From: Bacillus sp. BA3
GTDB lineage: Bacteria; Bacillota; Bacilli; Bacillales; DSM-1321
Direction: 5' to 3'
DNA length: 64,000 bases
NCBI GenBank assembly: GCA_002835675.1
Contig: PIZR01000005.1
Location: forward strand, 1 to 64,000
Below are positions 51,890 to 60,293 of the stretch, in pieces (the first letter of the stretch is position 1; each line of letters opens with the position of its first letter). The position numbers and the translations under genes are program-made. Under the pieces are notes generated by a model. The model searched no databases and was not told where the DNA came from. It saw only the letters and a list, made by a program, of their open reading frames with translations.

Positions 51890-52867
51890 ATGAGAGCCAT
51901 TCATTTTGAAGAATACGGCGGACCGGAAGTACTGAAATTGACTGAAATGGAAAGACCCGTGCCAACTGGGCATGAAGTTCTGATTGAAATCGATTGTGTC
52001 GGCGTCAATTATGCAGATACAGCCAGAAGGGAAGGGCAATATGTAGTACCTACGCCGCTTCCTTTCATTCCAGGTGCGGAAGTGGCTGGCGTTGTGGTGG
52101 AAGTTGGTGGAAAGGTGACTAAAATCAAACCTGGTACAAGGGTTGTGAGTTTAATTGAATCAGGTGGGTATTCGGAATACGCCCTATCTGATGAGTTCTC
52201 GGCCATTCCGCTTCCTGATGCCATTCAGTTCCATGAAGCTGTTGCCCTGCCCCTTCAAGGTCTGAGCGCCTATCATATTTTAAAGACAATGGGACGCATG
52301 CAACAGGGGGATACGGTATTGGTCCATGCTGCTGCAGGTGGAGTAGGAACGATTGCTGTCCAGCTAGCCAAAATCTTCGGGGCTGGAAAAGTGATTGCCA
52401 CAGCCAGCACAGTGGAAAAGTTGAAACTGGCTAAAGAGATGGGGGCAGATGAACTCATCGATTACACGAAAGAAGGATGGGAAATGGAAGTCCGTGAGGT
52501 CACGGGAGGTAAGGGAGTCGACGTGGCGCTGGAAATGGCTGGAGGGGATATTTTCAATAAAACATTGAAATGTTTGGCACCATTCGGACGTCTAGTTGTT
52601 TTTGGTAATGCCAGCCGTAAGCCATATACGATGAATCCGCAGCAATTAATGAGGCGCAATCAATCCGTTGTAGGTTTTTTCCTGCCACAGATCATGAAAC
52701 ACCCAGATTTACTGTTGCCCAGCATTCAAGAACTTTTTGCATACGTCGCGTCTGGGGAACTTAAGCTAACCATCGGCGGAATCTATCCAATTGAAAAGGC
52801 AGCAGCCGTCCATGAGGAAATGAACGCACGTCAAACAAAAGGAAAGTTGATTTTGCAGGTTAAATGA
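51890..52867 (+). CDS. NADPH:quinone reductase-like MDR oxidoreductase
   Basis: 325-aa medium-chain reductase without the zinc-binding cysteines. The quinone oxidoreductase pattern is clear: HFEEYGGPEVLKL, NYADTARREGQY, PGAEVAGVV and the nucleotide-binding VHAAAGGVGTIAVQLAK. ATG 51890 after GAGGGAGGG is preferred to the in-frame ATG inside the upstream gene. It is the last gene of the cluster. Confidence 0.9.
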   Translation: MRAIHFEEYGGPEVLKLTEMERPVPTGHEVLIEIDCVGVNYADTARREGQYVVPTPLPFIPGAEVAGVVVEVGGKVTKIKPGTRVVSLIESGGYSEYALSDEFSAIPLPDAIQFHEAVALPLQGLSAYHILKTMGRMQQGDTVLVHAAAGGVGTIAVQLAKIFGAGKVIATASTVEKLKLAKEMGADELIDYTKEGWEMEVREVTGGKGVDVALEMAGGDIFNKTLKCLAPFGRLVVFGNASRKPYTMNPQQLMRRNQSVVGFFLPQIMKHPDLLLPSIQELFAYVASGELKLTIGGIYPIEKAAAVHEEMNARQTKGKLILQVK

Positions 52868-52871
52868 GAAG

Positions 52872-52892
52872 AAGGGGTGTGATGCACCCCTT
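52872..52892. terminator. hairpin at the end of the fatty-acid cluster
   Basis: AAGGGGTG and CACCCCTT form a perfect 8-bp stem five bases after the last stop. No clear T tract follows, so termination efficiency is uncertain. Confidence 0.5.
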
Positions 52893-52927
52893 GTATGATA
52901 ATGGGATTCTTGCCCTTCTAGAACGAC

Positions 52928-53263
52928 TCAATCCGCATCGGTGCTGACATCCTTATCGGGATGCATGAAAGGCGGCTGCGGTGCTCTTTTAGCCTCTAAC
53001 AATTCACGGTTTTCAGTTGTATTCCAGCCTATATCATTGGTGGGGTGTATCCATTCGTCTCCAGCCATGATTTCCGGATCTGTATCTTCACTCCAATTTT
53101 CAAGTGGTGAGTTTTCGGATGCATATTTACTGTCGCCGATGACGACTCCATAATCATTAACGAATGGAGCCTTTGGTTTTATGCCGGTTCCTTTAAAGCT
53201 TGGTGCGTTAATTTGGTGCGGTTGTGTATCGTCGATAATTGGTGAATCCAATTTTTTTTTCAT
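52928..53263 (-). CDS. acidic hypothetical protein (possibly DUF3905)
   Basis: A 111-aa soluble, Asp/Glu/Pro-rich protein with the notable stretch DEWIHPTNDIGWNTTENRELLE. This reminds me of the DUF3905 group of Bacillus proteins, but I could not check it. There is no signal or membrane span. GGGAG lies before the start. It is divergently transcribed from two small spore-protein-like genes. Confidence 0.65.
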   Translation of the reverse strand: MKKKLDSPIIDDTQPHQINAPSFKGTGIKPKAPFVNDYGVVIGDSKYASENSPLENWSEDTDPEIMAGDEWIHPTNDIGWNTTENRELLEAKRAPQPPFMHPDKDVSTDAD

Positions 53264-53386
53264 ATAGCGACTCCCTTTCCGTTTTACGGTTATTTTTCTC
53301 GTCTGTCCCTATATTATCCCTGAATAATTTCCGGCATTTTTACCCCACTCTAAAGAAGTAAACTATATTAAAAAGGGTGGATGAAA

Positions 53387-53545
53387 ATGAAACGGAAAGC
53401 CAATGTGGATGGTGCTGTCAAAGCAAGTAAAACGCCAAAAAGAAACCAAGCAGAAAATGAATTTTCGAATGAGTTCGCAATGGAGGAAAACGCGATGAAA
53501 GGTGCCAACCGCAATTCAAAGCAGGGCAGAAAAGGAAGAAGTTAA
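53387..53545 (+). CDS. small basic protein resembling gamma-type SASP, 52 aa
   Basis: The product is Lys/Asn/Ala-rich with ENEFSNEFAMEENAMKGANRN, which resembles the TEFASETN-type repeat and GPR cleavage region of gamma-type spore proteins. This likeness is by eye and may be coincidental. GGGTGG precedes ATG 53387, and an in-frame ATG at 53381 overlaps that site. Its stop overlaps the next gene start (TAATG). Confidence 0.5.
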   Translation: MKRKANVDGAVKASKTPKRNQAENEFSNEFAMEENAMKGANRNSKQGRKGRS

Positions 53546-53691
53546 TGGATAAAGAAAAACGGGACAGCGGGGAAAAGATGGGGGAACATGTACGGACGGA
53601 ATTTGGAATCGAATTCAGCGGCGATATGAACGCAACAAAAATTTATGAGATTTTGGCAAAAGAAAATAAAAAACGTGAAAGTGATAAGTAA
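53545..53691 (+). CDS. small hypothetical protein, 48 aa, coupled to the gene before
   Basis: The start codon shares a base with the upstream stop (TAATG), so translation is coupled. The product has RTEFGIEFSGDMNATKIYEILAKENKK, again with a TEFG/IEFS stretch similar to spore-protein cleavage sites. No named family is recognised. It is followed directly by a very strong terminator. Confidence 0.5.
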   Translation: MDKEKRDSGEKMGEHVRTEFGIEFSGDMNATKIYEILAKENKKRESDK

Positions 53692-53727
53692 ATAAGGACG
53701 GACCCAATTCTTGGGTCCGTCCTTATT
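53691..53727. terminator. strong bidirectional terminator
   Basis: AATAAGGACGGACCCAA and TTGGGTCCGTCCTTATT form a perfect 17-bp stem around TTC, ending one base before the convergent radical-SAM gene. Confidence 0.88.
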
Positions 53728-53728
53728 C

Positions 53729-55489
53729 TTAAAGTATGATGCTGCCAGATTTTGATTGAGGGAAAATCGTTGATCCCTTACCACTCGGATCAAAATAGGC
53801 AAGCATGAACGATGGTTTATCGACGATTGTTCCCTCAGCTAAATACGTTTCCAAATCAAAGGGAAGTGCCTCGAGCAATGTGTGTTTGTGTATTTCCTTT
53901 TCATTAAGGGCCAAAGCTGTGAAAGAGGAACCAAGCTGTCCAGGGTTATTCAGAATATCTTCATATATCTCTTTCCGCCCATTTTTATCTAATGAAGCTT
54001 CCCACCAAGGTTTACGTGGTTTGTATTTTTGATTGATGAAATAATCCAATTTCATGAGTCCGATAATGTTTTTCAGTTCGGCAGATTCCCGGGAAGCCAA
54101 AAACTGCTGTAAACGTCTGAACAAGTCTTCAAGCTGATGTCCGATTCGTGACCACCCTTGTTCATCCCAATAGGTACCGAAATCTTGAAAGAAGTCGAAC
54201 GGTGATTGAAATACCGTTTGGACAAGATATTCCGTGGTATGGTCCATTCTATGATCGTTCCAGTATTTTTCAAGGACATCTTCAACTTGTTTAATGCGGA
54301 CAATGTCATCGAAGGATAAAACATTATTCCCCAGGATTTCATAGGGAGCATGTTCGCTGTATATATATTGGTGTTCATCGGCACGTATCCGTAAGCCAGT
54401 GCCACGAAGCATCTTTAAGAAACCAAGCTGCATCTCTTCGGGTCTGAGCTCGAAAACATCATTGAAGGTCTTTCTGAAAGAATGATAATCTTCTTCAGGC
54501 AAACCTGCAATAAGGTCTAAATGCTGATCAATTTTCTGCCCTTCTTTTACCATGGTTACGGTCCTTGTCAGTTTTTCGAAGTTCTGCCTTCTCATTACTA
54601 GATCATTCGTATGATCATTCGTCGACTGTACTCCTATTTCAAAGCGGAACAATCCTGCAGGGGCATTATCATTCAAGAACTGGATAACTTCCGGACGCAT
54701 GATGTCTGCCGTGATCTCGAATTGGAAAACCACACCGGGAAGATGTTCATCGATTAGGAATTGAAACATTTCCATGGCATAGCTTCGGCTGATATTGAAC
54801 GTTCTGTCAACGAACTTAATTGTCTTGGCACCATTAGCCATAAGGTACCTGATATCTTCTTTAATCTTTTCTCGATCAAAATACCTGACACCCACTTCAA
54901 TCGATGAAAGGCAAAATTGGCAGCTGAACGGGCACCCTCGGCTAGTTTCGATATAGGTGACACGTTTAGATAGGTCTCCGCGGTCTTCCTCCAAACGATA
55001 TGGAGTAGGGAGGGATTTTAAATCAACCTTGCCGTTCTGAGGCTGGATGATTTTTCTCCCATCCTGCCGATACGCAATGCCGCCGACCTTCTTATAGTCA
55101 TTCGAACCTTCGATTTCAGATAAAAGGGCCTTGAAGGTAACTTCACCTTCGCCAATTACGATGAAATCAGCCCCGGGAATCTGATCAAGCCATTCCCCAA
55201 CATCATAGGTGACTTCAGGTCCGCCCAGGATGATAACCAATTCTGGATTGATCTTCTTCAGCATGGCTACGACCTTCATTGTTTCCTCGATGTTCCAAAT
55301 ATAGCAGCTGAACCCGATTACGTCAGGTTTTTTGGAATGAAGGTCACCAACTATGTTCATAATCGGATCTTTTATTGTATATTCCGCCAGCTGTACATCA
55401 TAATCTGGCTGGGCATAAGCTTTTAAATATCGGATGGATAGCGATGTATGGATATATTTTGCATTAAGAGTACTGATTATTATATTCAT
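53729..55489 (-). CDS. B12-binding domain radical SAM protein (DUF4080-type)
   Basis: About 586 aa. The N-terminal cobalamin-binding-type domain (IIISTLNAKYIHTSLSIRYLKAY through IILGGPEVT and FIVIGEGEVTF) precedes a radical-SAM core with the 4Fe-4S motif CPFSCQFC and a C-terminal region. The classical His of B12-binding (DxHxxG) is not obvious, as in many members. The in-frame start at 55585 would add 32 atypical residues. ATG 55489 gives the family N-terminus but has no adjacent ribosome binding site: AAAGGAG lies about 25 bases upstream, beyond a GGCGT/ACGCC hairpin. The reaction is unknown. Confidence 0.85.
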   Translation of the reverse strand: MNIIISTLNAKYIHTSLSIRYLKAYAQPDYDVQLAEYTIKDPIMNIVGDLHSKKPDVIGFSCYIWNIEETMKVVAMLKKINPELVIILGGPEVTYDVGEWLDQIPGADFIVIGEGEVTFKALLSEIEGSNDYKKVGGIAYRQDGRKIIQPQNGKVDLKSLPTPYRLEEDRGDLSKRVTYIETSRGCPFSCQFCLSSIEVGVRYFDREKIKEDIRYLMANGAKTIKFVDRTFNISRSYAMEMFQFLIDEHLPGVVFQFEITADIMRPEVIQFLNDNAPAGLFRFEIGVQSTNDHTNDLVMRRQNFEKLTRTVTMVKEGQKIDQHLDLIAGLPEEDYHSFRKTFNDVFELRPEEMQLGFLKMLRGTGLRIRADEHQYIYSEHAPYEILGNNVLSFDDIVRIKQVEDVLEKYWNDHRMDHTTEYLVQTVFQSPFDFFQDFGTYWDEQGWSRIGHQLEDLFRRLQQFLASRESAELKNIIGLMKLDYFINQKYKPRKPWWEASLDKNGRKEIYEDILNNPGQLGSSFTALALNEKEIHKHTLLEALPFDLETYLAEGTIVDKPSFMLAYFDPSGKGSTIFPQSKSGSIIL

Positions 55490-55641
55490 GTTAAAGGGCG
55501 TAAAGTAAACGCCTGACTCCTTTCGTGTACATGTCTTTTTAAGCCAACAAGCACTAACGAGTAATTTTACCATAGCGTGCTTCATTTGAAAAATGAGTTA
55601 TTGTATTGAAGGGGAATCTTTTCCCTTGAAGGTCGATATGA

Positions 55642-55681
55642 AATAAAAACGGATAAAGCAGAAAATGCTTCATCCGTTTTA
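55642..55681 (-). terminator. rho-independent terminator of the acyltransferase gene
   Basis: On the minus strand AATAAAACGGATGAAGCA pairs with TGCTTTATCCGTTTTTATT (one mismatch) around TTTTC, just beyond the acyltransferase stop. Confidence 0.75.
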
Positions 55682-55682
55682 T

Positions 55683-56708
55683 TTAAAAAGCTTGTTTAAT
55701 ATATTCTTTTGTTTTAGTCATGAAACGTTTTGTTTTGGTCGCCTTCAATTCGATGATCGGCTGTGCCATCGTAGCGATCATTTCACTTGATAATAACACC
55801 GTAATCAAGAAAGAGAGACCGGCGAGCATGATGAAGCTCTCGGTATTGCTAAAGTATTCCTGTATGGTGCTTTCACGGAAGAACCGAATGAAGAAACCAT
55901 GCAGCAGATAGACATAAAGGGTTTGTTTACCCCAATTCGTAAAGAAATATTGTCCGCGTGGGATGAATGAAAGGAAGCTGAACACTGAAATTATGCTCAA
56001 TCCATAAAATCCCAGACGTTTGAACATGGACACGATTGTCGCATCTTCAAGTTCGGCATATGGTTTCGAACCGAGCAGCCATTTATAATTGATATCGGTA
56101 TTTAAATAAAATCCGATAAAAATCACTAACATGACACTAAGTGAAGCCAAACGAATTTTGGGAGTGAAAAGTTTTTTTAAATGGTCCTTGCTTAAATGGT
56201 ATCCGATCAAGAACATCGGGAAAAAAACGAATGTCCTGGAAAGACTAAGGTAATTGGAGATATTGTCAATATATCCAATCAATAATGCGATTAAGATTGA
56301 TAAACCTATGCCTACTGATGGCTTTAGCTTTGAAAAACCAAGCAGCATGATGTTCCAGCAGAATAAACTGATCAAGAACCATAGCGACCATTGGGGATCA
56401 AGCAGGTCTACGGTGATGGCAGAGCGTTCATATAAAAAATAATAGTAAACGGTATATATCAATTGGAAAATGATGTAGGGTAAAATCAGTTTTTTAGTAA
56501 TTTTACCTAAATACCCTTTTTGATAAAAACCTTTTGCAAAGAAGCCTGAAACCAGGATAAAGGCAGGCATGTGAAAGGAATAAATGGTTTTATATAAAGC
56601 ATAAATCGTTTCACTGTCATGTATATACGTATTCAGCAAATGTCCAAAGACGACAAAGGCCATGAGAATGAACTTGGCGTTATCGAAGAAAAAATCACGT
56701 TGTTTCAT
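55683..56708 (-). CDS. membrane acyltransferase (acyltransferase-3/OpgC-like family)
   Basis: About 341 aa and around ten membrane spans. The start FFFDNAKFILMAFVVFGHLLNTY carries the His of acyltransferase-3 proteins, followed by SFHMPAFILVSGFFAKG, PYIIFQLIYTVYYYF and LWFLISLFCWNI. These enzymes O-acetylate or succinylate cell-surface sugars. The substrate is not assignable. ATG 56708 follows GGAGG with close spacing. An ATG at 56720 is part of that ribosome binding site. Confidence 0.85.
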   Translation of the reverse strand: MKQRDFFFDNAKFILMAFVVFGHLLNTYIHDSETIYALYKTIYSFHMPAFILVSGFFAKGFYQKGYLGKITKKLILPYIIFQLIYTVYYYFLYERSAITVDLLDPQWSLWFLISLFCWNIMLLGFSKLKPSVGIGLSILIALLIGYIDNISNYLSLSRTFVFFPMFLIGYHLSKDHLKKLFTPKIRLASLSVMLVIFIGFYLNTDINYKWLLGSKPYAELEDATIVSMFKRLGFYGLSIISVFSFLSFIPRGQYFFTNWGKQTLYVYLLHGFFIRFFRESTIQEYFSNTESFIMLAGLSFLITVLLSSEMIATMAQPIIELKATKTKRFMTKTKEYIKQAF

Positions 56709-56933
56709 TGTTGCCTCCATTTAATAAATTTTTAAGGTAGCTAGAAAGAAAGCATTGTTATCTCTTATACCCTAAATACCTTGTACGAAATCAATATTTA
56801 TTAAATTTATTATAAAAATCTTAAATTAAGCTTAACGCGAAGTTTTATAGTATTCAATATACTATCATTTGATATATAGTAAAATTTTGTAATTTTATCG
56901 TTTTTCGAAAATACCGAGGAAAATCAAGATGGA

Positions 56934-56940
56934 TGTCGAA
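56934..56940 (+). promoter_or_regulatory. possible Spo0A box before the multi-PAS kinase
   Basis: TGTCGAA matches the Spo0A box consensus TGNCGAA exactly. It is embedded in GTCGAATAAAGT, the same 12-mer that makes up the core of the array at 13764, so it could instead be a stray repeat unit. Confidence 0.35.
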
Positions 56941-56980
56941 TAAAGTTTGGTAAGTTGGGGTTTTGATGAGGGGGGTTAAT

Positions 56981-59140
56981 ATGAATATCGGTTATGAGAA
57001 TGAAACGGGATATAAACAGGAAATTATAAAGTTGAATAAACAAATCGAAGGGTTTTTGAATATTTTCAATTCAATGTCAGAGCCTTATATTAGGGTTGAT
57101 GAGGAACTGCGTATCACTTTTGCCAATGATGCCTCATGTGCCCTGCTGGAATCATCGAAAAATCAGCTGGAGTCCATGAAGATAACTGATTTTCTCGATG
57201 TCATCCCTTTAAATAATCAGGAAGTGTCAAGTTCCCTAAAAACCTCGAATGAACCTGAAAGGCAAATTATCCAGCTTCATACCGGAGCCCTTAAGCAAAT
57301 AGAGTTTATGCGTATAGGCGAGCTTTCCGAAGGACAGCAGTTCTATCGTTTGAGGGATGTGACATTGGATGTTTCTTCGTCAAGGGAAACAAGGATGTCA
57401 AGGCAGATGTTTTTGGACATTTTTGATACAGCCATAGAAAGTATCGTTCTATTCGACAGTTCAGGAATAATCATGGAAGTGAACCATGCCTTTATCCATG
57501 TCATGGGCATCCCGAAAAAAGAGATTGTCGGTAAGAATATGAGGGACCTCATATCCCCTGATTATCGGGGGTATTGGGATGAGAGCATACAAAGAGCCTT
57601 TTATGAGTCGAACTTCAAAGGAGAGGTAGAGATTGAGGTTGGGGATGAACTGCATCACTTTACTTTTTCCATAAGTTCAACGGTAGGAAATGAATTATAT
57701 ATGTCGGTGCTTCGAAGAATTACAGAATCAAATATAATAGAAAAAAAGTTAGAAACGAGCGAACGGATTTTTGCGGAATTATTCGACCAGTCGATGGATG
57801 CGATCATATTCTGGAATGATGATGGAATCATTTTTCGGGTCAATCATTCAGCATGTAAAATATTCGAATCCAGCAGAGAGGATTTGATAGGCAGTTATAT
57901 CTGGAAATACGTGTACAGCAATAATCACCATTTTGGTCAGATGATGGAAACGTTTGAAAGAGACACCCAAGTTCGGGGTGAGCTGATTTATAAAATGCCT
58001 AATAACCAAATTAAATTGCTTGAATTGACTGCCAAAAAACATGAAGGTGACGGGTATAACGTAACGATATTTCGAAATGTCAGTGAGCGCTGGTTGATTG
58101 AGAAGGAATTAAGGGATAGTGAGAAGAAGTTCAGGAAAATTTTTGAGGGAACATTAGACGGCTTGATTCTCTGGAATCATGAAGGGTTCACGGATATTAA
58201 TGAAGCAGGTCAAAAAATATTGGAGATTTCAAAGCGTAAACTGATTTCTTTATCTGTTAAGGGATTCATCAAAAAAATTCCTGAAAATGCTCCTGTCTTG
58301 AACGCTCACATTGAAAATGTTTATAAGCATGAGGTCTACTCATCCATCATTCCAATAACATTCGAAGATGGAAGAGTAAAGCATATTGAATTTTTGACAA
58401 GGAAAAATTTATATTCGAACCTGAATTTAAGCATTTTCCGAGATGTGAGTAAAAATCTCGAAATGCAGGAACAGATCAGGAAATCGGATACTTTGAATGT
58501 CGTTGGTGAACTGGCGGCCGGAATTGCTCACGAAATCAGGAATCCAATGACAGCCTTAAAAGGTTTTATCCAGTTACTTGAGGATGGTGTCAAGGGGGAG
58601 TTTTCCACATATTTTCATGTGATAACATCTGAAATTAAGCGAATCGAATCCATTATCACGGAATTTTTGGTGTTGGCAAAGCCGCAGGCGCTAAAAATTT
58701 TTAAACAGGATGTTCATACAATTTTGAGAGAGACACTAGAATTACTGGCCGCTCAGGCACTGTTGGAAAATATTCAATTCGAGACAGACTTTGAAGAAGA
58801 GGAATTTAAGGTTTTATGTGAAGCGAACCAGTTAAAGCAAGTGTTCATTAACATCATCAAAAATGCATTGGAAGTCATGCCGGATGGCGGATCTGTTCAA
58901 ATTAAAACAAGCCGGTTTTCAGAGAAATACGGCTGCATCTCAATTACCGATAAAGGTATGGGGATTTCAACGGAAATGCTAAAAAAATTGGGCGAACCTT
59001 TTTATACGACGAAGGATAGGGGAACCGGACTGGGGCTCATGGTCAGCTATAAAATCATTGAAGAGCACAATGGCTATATAGAGGTGGAAAGCGAAGTGGG
59101 AAAAGGGACGAGCTTTCATATTTATTTGCCTTTCGAGTAA
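56981..59140 (+). CDS. cytoplasmic multi-PAS histidine kinase (KinA-like)
   Basis: About 719 aa with no membrane span. Four PAS-like domains come first: about 25-130 (YIRVDEELRITFANDA), 140-255 (SIVLFDSSGIIMEVNHAF), 262-375 (AIIFWNDDGIIFRVNHSA) and 390-495 (GLILWNHEGFTDINEAG). HisKA (AGIAHEIRNPMTALKGFIQLL) and HATPase (NQLKQVFINIIKNALEVMP, DKGMGIS, GTGLGLM) follow. This is the soluble, PAS-rich layout of the major sporulation kinase KinA, with one more PAS. ATG 56981 after GGGGGG is chosen. No partner regulator is adjacent, but a Spo0E-like phosphatase gene lies downstream. Confidence 0.9.
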   Translation: MNIGYENETGYKQEIIKLNKQIEGFLNIFNSMSEPYIRVDEELRITFANDASCALLESSKNQLESMKITDFLDVIPLNNQEVSSSLKTSNEPERQIIQLHTGALKQIEFMRIGELSEGQQFYRLRDVTLDVSSSRETRMSRQMFLDIFDTAIESIVLFDSSGIIMEVNHAFIHVMGIPKKEIVGKNMRDLISPDYRGYWDESIQRAFYESNFKGEVEIEVGDELHHFTFSISSTVGNELYMSVLRRITESNIIEKKLETSERIFAELFDQSMDAIIFWNDDGIIFRVNHSACKIFESSREDLIGSYIWKYVYSNNHHFGQMMETFERDTQVRGELIYKMPNNQIKLLELTAKKHEGDGYNVTIFRNVSERWLIEKELRDSEKKFRKIFEGTLDGLILWNHEGFTDINEAGQKILEISKRKLISLSVKGFIKKIPENAPVLNAHIENVYKHEVYSSIIPITFEDGRVKHIEFLTRKNLYSNLNLSIFRDVSKNLEMQEQIRKSDTLNVVGELAAGIAHEIRNPMTALKGFIQLLEDGVKGEFSTYFHVITSEIKRIESIITEFLVLAKPQALKIFKQDVHTILRETLELLAAQALLENIQFETDFEEEEFKVLCEANQLKQVFINIIKNALEVMPDGGSVQIKTSRFSEKYGCISITDKGMGISTEMLKKLGEPFYTTKDRGTGLGLMVSYKIIEEHNGYIEVESEVGKGTSFHIYLPFE

Positions 59141-59259
59141 AAGATATTTGCGACATTACTGCCGAATAACTGGCTATGCCTACTTTGATGTGGCTTGGAA
59201 GGCAGTAGGCGGAAAGGGAGTGGGTTCTGAGAATAACTAGGACGTTTTTCGTGAAAAAA

Positions 59260-59300
59260 GGTTCTATCTAATTTATTAAAGGGATTGGAACGGAAAGCGT
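59260..59300 (-). repeat. decayed copy of the end of the 190-bp GC-rich element
   Basis: GGTTCTATCTAA ... GATTGGAACGGAA is the reverse complement of the TTCCGTTCCAATC ... TTAGATAGAACC end of the tandem element at 23551. Beyond it the match fades. The 600-bp gap from 59141 to 59737 otherwise contains one terminator and no supported gene. Confidence 0.6.
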
Positions 59301-59379
59301 GTGCCTGGAGTGGACAAATAGTACTTATCCTAAAAAACTGCAGGCAGACTGGCATTTCTTCGAATTTTCTACAGTCTGG

Positions 59380-59406
59380 GGAATCCTTTATTGGATTCCT
59401 TTTTTT
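59380..59406 (+). terminator. rho-independent terminator
   Basis: GGAATCC and GGATTCC form a 7-bp stem around TTTATT, followed by seven T residues. It probably ends the kinase transcript 240 bases upstream. Confidence 0.65.
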
Positions 59407-59737
59407 GTTCCATCATTATTATCTTGGAATCACAATTAAGCTCATAAAAAATGTTGTGCTTTCATAAAAGGGAACTGTGCCGAATTAATTACGCGGAAAC
59501 TAATAATCCCCTCAAATTGGGTGACTTTCGAATCATTTCTCGGAGCTGGCTTCATATGATTCTTCCTGATAATTATCAGGGTTTTATGGTTAGAAATTTC
59601 CGTCATATCCTGTCTGCTGGTGGGTAAAGCTTTATCGCAATTTAAGAAGTTTTGTCTTTTTTTGCGAATCTATTTACATATAAGGCATATTTTGTAATAC
59701 TTCTTTATTATAATGTAACTTTAAAAGGGCAGGAGTA

Positions 59738-59989
59738 GTGAATGTTGTTATGAATTCTAGGTGTGCAATGGAAATTTGTTCTGAGATTCGAATGAAGCGT
59801 TGGGAAATGATGGAGTTAGCCAAAATGTATGGACTAGGTCATGAGTATACCCTTCGCCAAAGCGAGCAGCTTGATAAACTAATAAATGAGTATTTGATCC
59901 TTCAACATCATTCATCGGAAGTGAGAAATAAGCGGGAAGAAATGGTTGTTATAGTGCAGCAGCCCTTTAATGATGACATAACCTTTTAA
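59738..59989 (+). CDS. Spo0E-family aspartyl-phosphate phosphatase
   Basis: A small helical-hairpin protein of about 79-83 aa that would dephosphorylate Spo0A~P and delay sporulation. The signature ICSEIRMKRWEMMELAKMYGLG followed by RQSEQLDKLINEYL corresponds to the Spo0E pattern (a SQELD-like motif, here SEQLD). The start is uncertain: GTG 59738 (AAGGG 8 bases upstream) or ATG 59750 (AGGAG 14 bases upstream). A perfect TATAAT lies at 59709. The gene stands beside a KinA-like kinase, so opposing phosphorelay inputs are encoded together. Confidence 0.82.
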   Translation: MNVVMNSRCAMEICSEIRMKRWEMMELAKMYGLGHEYTLRQSEQLDKLINEYLILQHHSSEVRNKREEMVVIVQQPFNDDITF

Positions 59990-60058
59990 GGGAACTGAAT
60001 GCGTGCATGACCTTTTAAATTGGCAGGCAGGGAGACAATCCCCTTTTTGCGATTTCTC

Positions 60059-60235
60059 ATGAAGGAACCTTTACGAACATATCATTTAAAACAATTAAAG
60101 AAAGACTCATATACACAAGAAATATCTTTGGAATTTCATGGGCTTGGGATATATATCGGGAGAGGTCACCAGAAGGTGTCCTTCATGCATCGGGATTGGT
60201 TTAGAGGCCTTATTTTTCTGAATGGATTACACTGA
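60059..60235 (+). CDS. small hypothetical protein
   Basis: The ORF encodes a 58-aa basic protein (KEPLRTYHLKQLKKDSYTQ, GIYIGRGHQKVSFMHRDWFRGLIF) of unknown function. The frame is open from a TTG at 60020. No start has a well-spaced ribosome binding site (GGGAG lies about 26 bases before ATG 60059). No family is recognised, so it may be spurious. Confidence 0.35.
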   Translation: MKEPLRTYHLKQLKKDSYTQEISLEFHGLGIYIGRGHQKVSFMHRDWFRGLIFLNGLH

Positions 60236-60293
60236 TAAATGAAAAGTAAGGGCTGACTCACTTGATGGAGCCAGCCATGGCAGGTGGGGGGAA

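Noticed and set aside
59285..59467. Plus-strand ORF of 60 codons between the kinase and the Spo0E-like gene
   Set aside because: It starts within the repeat relic, runs through the terminator and has no ribosome binding site.
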